Shown in pieces: positions 61,504 through 64,000 of a stretch of 64,000 nucleotides of DNA. Both the position numbers and the translations under genes were made by a program. A model generated the notes under the pieces. It did not search any database, was not told the origin of the DNA, and was given only the letters and a program-made list of their open reading frames with translations. Each line of letters begins with the position of its first letter. The stretch's first letter is position 1. This DNA comes from Neorhizobium galegae. GTDB lineage: Bacteria > Pseudomonadota > Alphaproteobacteria > Rhizobiales > Rhizobiaceae. The stretch lies in NCBI RefSeq assembly GCF_017877055.1, contig NZ_JAGIPG010000001.1, positions 434,001 to 498,000 of the forward strand, written 5' to 3'.

Positions 61504-63000
61504 TCAATCCGCCTTGGCGCGCCGCGCCGGGAACAGAATCACATCGCGGATCGACGGCGAATCCGTCAGCAGCATCACCAGGCGATCGACGCCGATGCCC
61601 AAGCCGCCGGCGGGGGGCATGCCCTGGTCGATGGCATCCAGGAATTCGTCGTCGAGCTGCTTGTCCTTCTCGCCGCGGGCATGGGCCTGTTCGAGCTGTT
61701 CGACCATGCGCTTGCGCTGCTCTTCCGGGTCGTTGAGTTCGGAAAACGCGTTGCCCAGTTCCCAGGCGTTGCAATAGGTCTCGAAGCGTTCGACGAGGCG
61801 CGGTTCGCCCGGGACTTCCTTGGCGAAGGGCGAGATGTCCTTCGGGAAGTGGGTGACGTGGCTCGGTTGGATCAGGGTGCCCTCGACCTTTTCCTCGAAG
61901 ATGAAGGCGAGGCATTCGCCCCAGGTCCAGTCCTTCTCGACCGCGAAGCCGGCAGCCTTGGCGGCGGTGCGGGCTTCCTCGTCGGTCTTCATGGCAAGGA
62001 AATCGATGCCGGTCGCTTCCTTGACGGCGTCGGGCATCGGCACACGCTTGAACGGGCCCTTGAAGGACAGTTCCTTGTCGCCGAACTTCACTTCGGTCGT
62101 GCCGTGGATGGTCATGGCGAGCGTCGAGAACAGGCGCTCGACGAGGTCCATGATGTCCTCGTAGTCGGCATAGGCCCAGTAGCACTCCATCATCGTGAAT
62201 TCGGGATTGTGCCTTGTGGAGACGCCTTCGTTGCGGAAGTTGCGGTTGATCTCGAATACCTTGTCGGTGAGGCCGGAGACCAGCGTGCGCTTCAAGAACA
62301 GTTCCGGCGCGATGCGCAGGTACATGTCGAGCTTCAGCGTGTTGTGATGGGTCTTGAACGGCTCGGCGGTGGCGCCGCCATAGACGGAGTGCAGCATCGG
62401 CGTTTCGACTTCCATGAAGCCGTCGTTTTCCATGAAGCGGCGGATGCCCGAGACGATGCGGCTGCGCTGCTGGAAGCGGAGCTTCGACTCCTCGTTGGTC
62501 ATGATGTCGAGATGGCGCTTGCGGTAACGCAACTCGACGTCCGACAGGCCGTGCCACTTCTCCGGCATGGGGAGCAGCGACTTGGTGAGCATTTTGATGT
62601 TCTGCGCGTTGATGGTCAGTTCGCCGCGCTTGGTGCGGCGCACGACGCCGGTGACGCCGATAATGTCGCCGATGTCGATCATCGGCAGCAGGTCGCGCGC
62701 TTCCTGCGGCGTGGTGTCCTTGTGGGAGAAGATCTGCACCTTGCCCGACGCATCATGGATATCCATGAACATGCCGGAATTGCGCGAGGAATAGACCCGG
62801 CCGGCGACGGTGACGATATCCTGCGTCTCGACGTCCGCTTCCAGGTTCTTGTATTTCTCGGCCAGTTCCGCATTGGTCATGGTGCGGTGGAAATGCGCCG
62901 GATAGACGTCGCCGATCTTTTCGCGAAGGATGGCGAGCTTCTGGGCACGCACTTGCGTGGCGTCGGAGGAGAGGGCGGTTTCGGTCGTGTTCTCGGTCAT
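61504..63000 (-). CDS. lysS: lysyl-tRNA synthetase, class II
   Basis: A 498-residue class II lysine-tRNA ligase. The anticodon-binding OB fold is at about residues 50-150 (TVAGRVYSSRNSGMFMDIHD). The catalytic core shows motif 1 (MEVETPMLHSVYGG), motif 2 (FRNEGVSTRHNPEFTMMECY) and motif 3 (GLGIGVDRLVMLLTDSPSIR). The ATG at 63000 gives a standard start (TENTTETALSSDATQVRAQK). It charges tRNA-Lys in the cytoplasm and lies downstream of gltX on the same strand. Confidence 0.96.
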   Translation of the reverse strand: MTENTTETALSSDATQVRAQKLAILREKIGDVYPAHFHRTMTNAELAEKYKNLEADVETQDIVTVAGRVYSSRNSGMFMDIHDASGKVQIFSHKDTTPQEARDLLPMIDIGDIIGVTGVVRRTKRGELTINAQNIKMLTKSLLPMPEKWHGLSDVELRYRKRHLDIMTNEESKLRFQQRSRIVSGIRRFMENDGFMEVETPMLHSVYGGATAEPFKTHHNTLKLDMYLRIAPELFLKRTLVSGLTDKVFEINRNFRNEGVSTRHNPEFTMMECYWAYADYEDIMDLVERLFSTLAMTIHGTTEVKFGDKELSFKGPFKRVPMPDAVKEATGIDFLAMKTDEEARTAAKAAGFAVEKDWTWGECLAFIFEEKVEGTLIQPSHVTHFPKDISPFAKEVPGEPRLVERFETYCNAWELGNAFSELNDPEEQRKRMVEQLEQAHARGEKDKQLDDEFLDAIDQGMPPAGGLGIGVDRLVMLLTDSPSIRDVILFPARRAKAD

Positions 63001-63076
63001 CGTGTTTCGCCTTTTTCGGGCTAGTGTCTTTAGTCTAATCGGGCGATCGTTTTGTTTGCACGCCACCCACCGAATT

Positions 63077-63185
63077 CGTCATCCTCGGGCTCGACCCGAG
63101 GATCCATTCTTTCTGGCGGTGCGCCGCTCTGCACTCCACCCTTTTGGGGGCGGCATGGATCCTCGGGTCAAGCCCGAGGATGACG
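63077..63185. repeat. rhizobial intergenic palindromic element (RIME-like), copy C
   Basis: The left arm GTCATCCTCGGGCTCGACCC and the right arm, ending CAAGCCCGAGGATGAC, are near-perfect inverted copies separated by about 50 bases. Each arm also forms its own hairpin (CCTCGGG against CCCGAGG). It sits between gltX and lysS and is the best-preserved of the three copies. Confidence 0.85.
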
Positions 63186-63228
63186 GTGAGGAGGCGCCCG
63201 TCAACAGCCACGAGAGCGCAGCGTAAGC

Positions 63229-64000
63229 TTACTTCCCGTCGCCCACCATCGAGGCCACTACCGTCGCCGCGATCTTCAGCCGCTGCCTGACGACCGAACG
63301 ACCGAGCAGTGCCATCGAATCGAACAGCGGCAGCGAACGCTGCGAACCGGACATGGCGACGAAGAGCGGTGGGGTGACGACGCGCAGTTTCTTGCCCAGC
63401 TTGTCGGCGATGGCACGCAGTTCGCCGTCGATCGACTCGACATTGAACTCGAGCATCTTCTCGAAATCGGCCTGAACGGTATTGATGATTTCCAGCGTCT
63501 CGGCCGGGCTGGTCTTCAGGCCCGCAAACGAGGCCGGCGTCAGGCCGACATCGCTCGACAGCAGGAAGCCGGCGAGGTTCGGCAGTTCGCCGAGCTTGGA
63601 AATGCGGCTCTGCGAATGTTTCAAGCCTTCGGTCAGGCGGCTGTTTTCCATCGCCCATTCGAGCACGCGGGAAACGAATTCATCTGGCGACAGTTTTTCG
63701 CGCAGCCAGCGGCCGTTCAGCCAGTCGAGCTTCTGGATGTCGAAGATCGCGCCGGCCTTCGAAAGGTTCTCCGGATCGAACTTTTCGGTCAGTTCGTCCA
63801 TGGTCAGCATCTCTTCGCCTTCGGCGATCTGGATGAAGAACAGGCCCAGAAAGTTCATCAGCGCTTCCGGCAGGTAGCCGAGCGCGGAATAATAGGAAAT
63901 CGAGGTCGGGTTCTTGCGCTTCGACAGTTTCGACTTGTCGGCGTTCCTCATCAGCGACAGGTGCATGAACACCGGCTGTTCCCACTCGAAATAGCGGTAG
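63229..64000 (-). CDS. gltX: glutamyl-tRNA synthetase, 3' part (5' end outside the window)
   Basis: The visible 256 codons are the C-terminal half of a glutamate-tRNA ligase. The frame is open through base 64000, reading YRYFEWEQPVFMHLSLMRNA and then the KLSKRK catalytic loop (the KMSKS equivalent), followed by the SYYSALGYLPEALMNFLGLF segment and the anticodon-binding domain. The N-terminal Rossmann half lies beyond the window edge. An apparent start codon at 63972 is internal. It is followed by lysS on the same strand. Confidence 0.95.
   Translation of the reverse strand, partial: YRYFEWEQPVFMHLSLMRNADKSKLSKRKNPTSISYYSALGYLPEALMNFLGLFFIQIAEGEEMLTMDELTEKFDPENLSKAGAIFDIQKLDWLNGRWLREKLSPDEFVSRVLEWAMENSRLTEGLKHSQSRISKLGELPNLAGFLLSSDVGLTPASFAGLKTSPAETLEIINTVQADFEKMLEFNVESIDGELRAIADKLGKKLRVVTPPLFVAMSGSQRSLPLFDSMALLGRSVVRQRLKIAATVVASMVGDGK

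Overview
The window is a high-GC (roughly 60-63%) chromosomal-type segment from an alphaproteobacterium, almost certainly a member of the Rhizobiaceae (Rhizobium, Agrobacterium, Neorhizobium or a relative). The evidence is the PhyR-NepR-EcfG general stress response module, the large number of ABC importers with paired catabolic enzymes, SorC/LysR/LacI regulators, intergenic palindromic elements of the kind described in rhizobia, and the gltX-lysS pair at the right end. I saw no tRNA, rRNA, CRISPR array, insertion sequence or prophage.

Layout. 0.1-1.1 kb: a VOC-fold gene and an SRPBCC gene. 1.2-3.4 kb: glutaryl-CoA dehydrogenase with a divergent LysR regulator. 3.6-5.0 kb: an amidase. 5.2-13.5 kb: a continuous, translationally coupled operon of a LacI regulator, a PotABCD-type ABC importer, a nucleoside hydrolase, an adenine deaminase and a phosphoribosyltransferase, read here as uptake and salvage of purine nucleosides. 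13.6-26.1 kb: an M19 dipeptidase with a full Dpp/Opp importer, a LysR regulator, then a second Opp-type importer (binding protein and two permeases, no ATPase of its own) with an amidase.

26.2-31.4 kb is a general stress island: DUF883 and holin-like membrane proteins, a receiver-only protein, ecfG and nepR (minus) divergent from phyR (plus), a DUF1328 peptide, an HWE histidine kinase and csbD. Six GGAAC-N16/17-(C/G)GTT type or closely related EcfG promoters can be read in it. One of them, on the minus strand at 31038-31062, has no protein gene behind it. It drives an unannotated stretch that folds into two hairpins with cytosine-rich loops and then a terminator-like hairpin with a T run. I regard this as a candidate EcfG-dependent small RNA of about 120 nt and as the most interesting item in the window.

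31.4-38.5 kb: a third Opp-type importer, with its operon (minus) divergent from an M20 amidohydrolase and a fused double ATPase (plus). 38.9-48.2 kb: a polyol cluster (SorC regulator, SmoEFGK-type importer, mannitol-type dehydrogenase, HAD phosphatase, FGGY pentulose kinase). 48.3-53.9 kb: a stand-alone FtsI-like PBP, an EI24 membrane protein, endonuclease III, DUF2244, an AraC-alkyltransferase fusion and a PilZ protein. 53.9-56.1 kb: a SorC regulator divergent from transaldolase. 56.1-59.3 kb: a small unknown gene, a methyltransferase and an MFS carrier under a MarR regulator with two identical palindromic operators. 59.5-61.4 kb: an unknown repeat-rich membrane-anchored protein and a small monooxygenase-fold protein. 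61.5-64.0 kb: lysS and the 3' part of gltX, separated by intergenic palindromes.

Functions are assigned from family motifs read by eye; substrates of transporters are inferences from neighbours.
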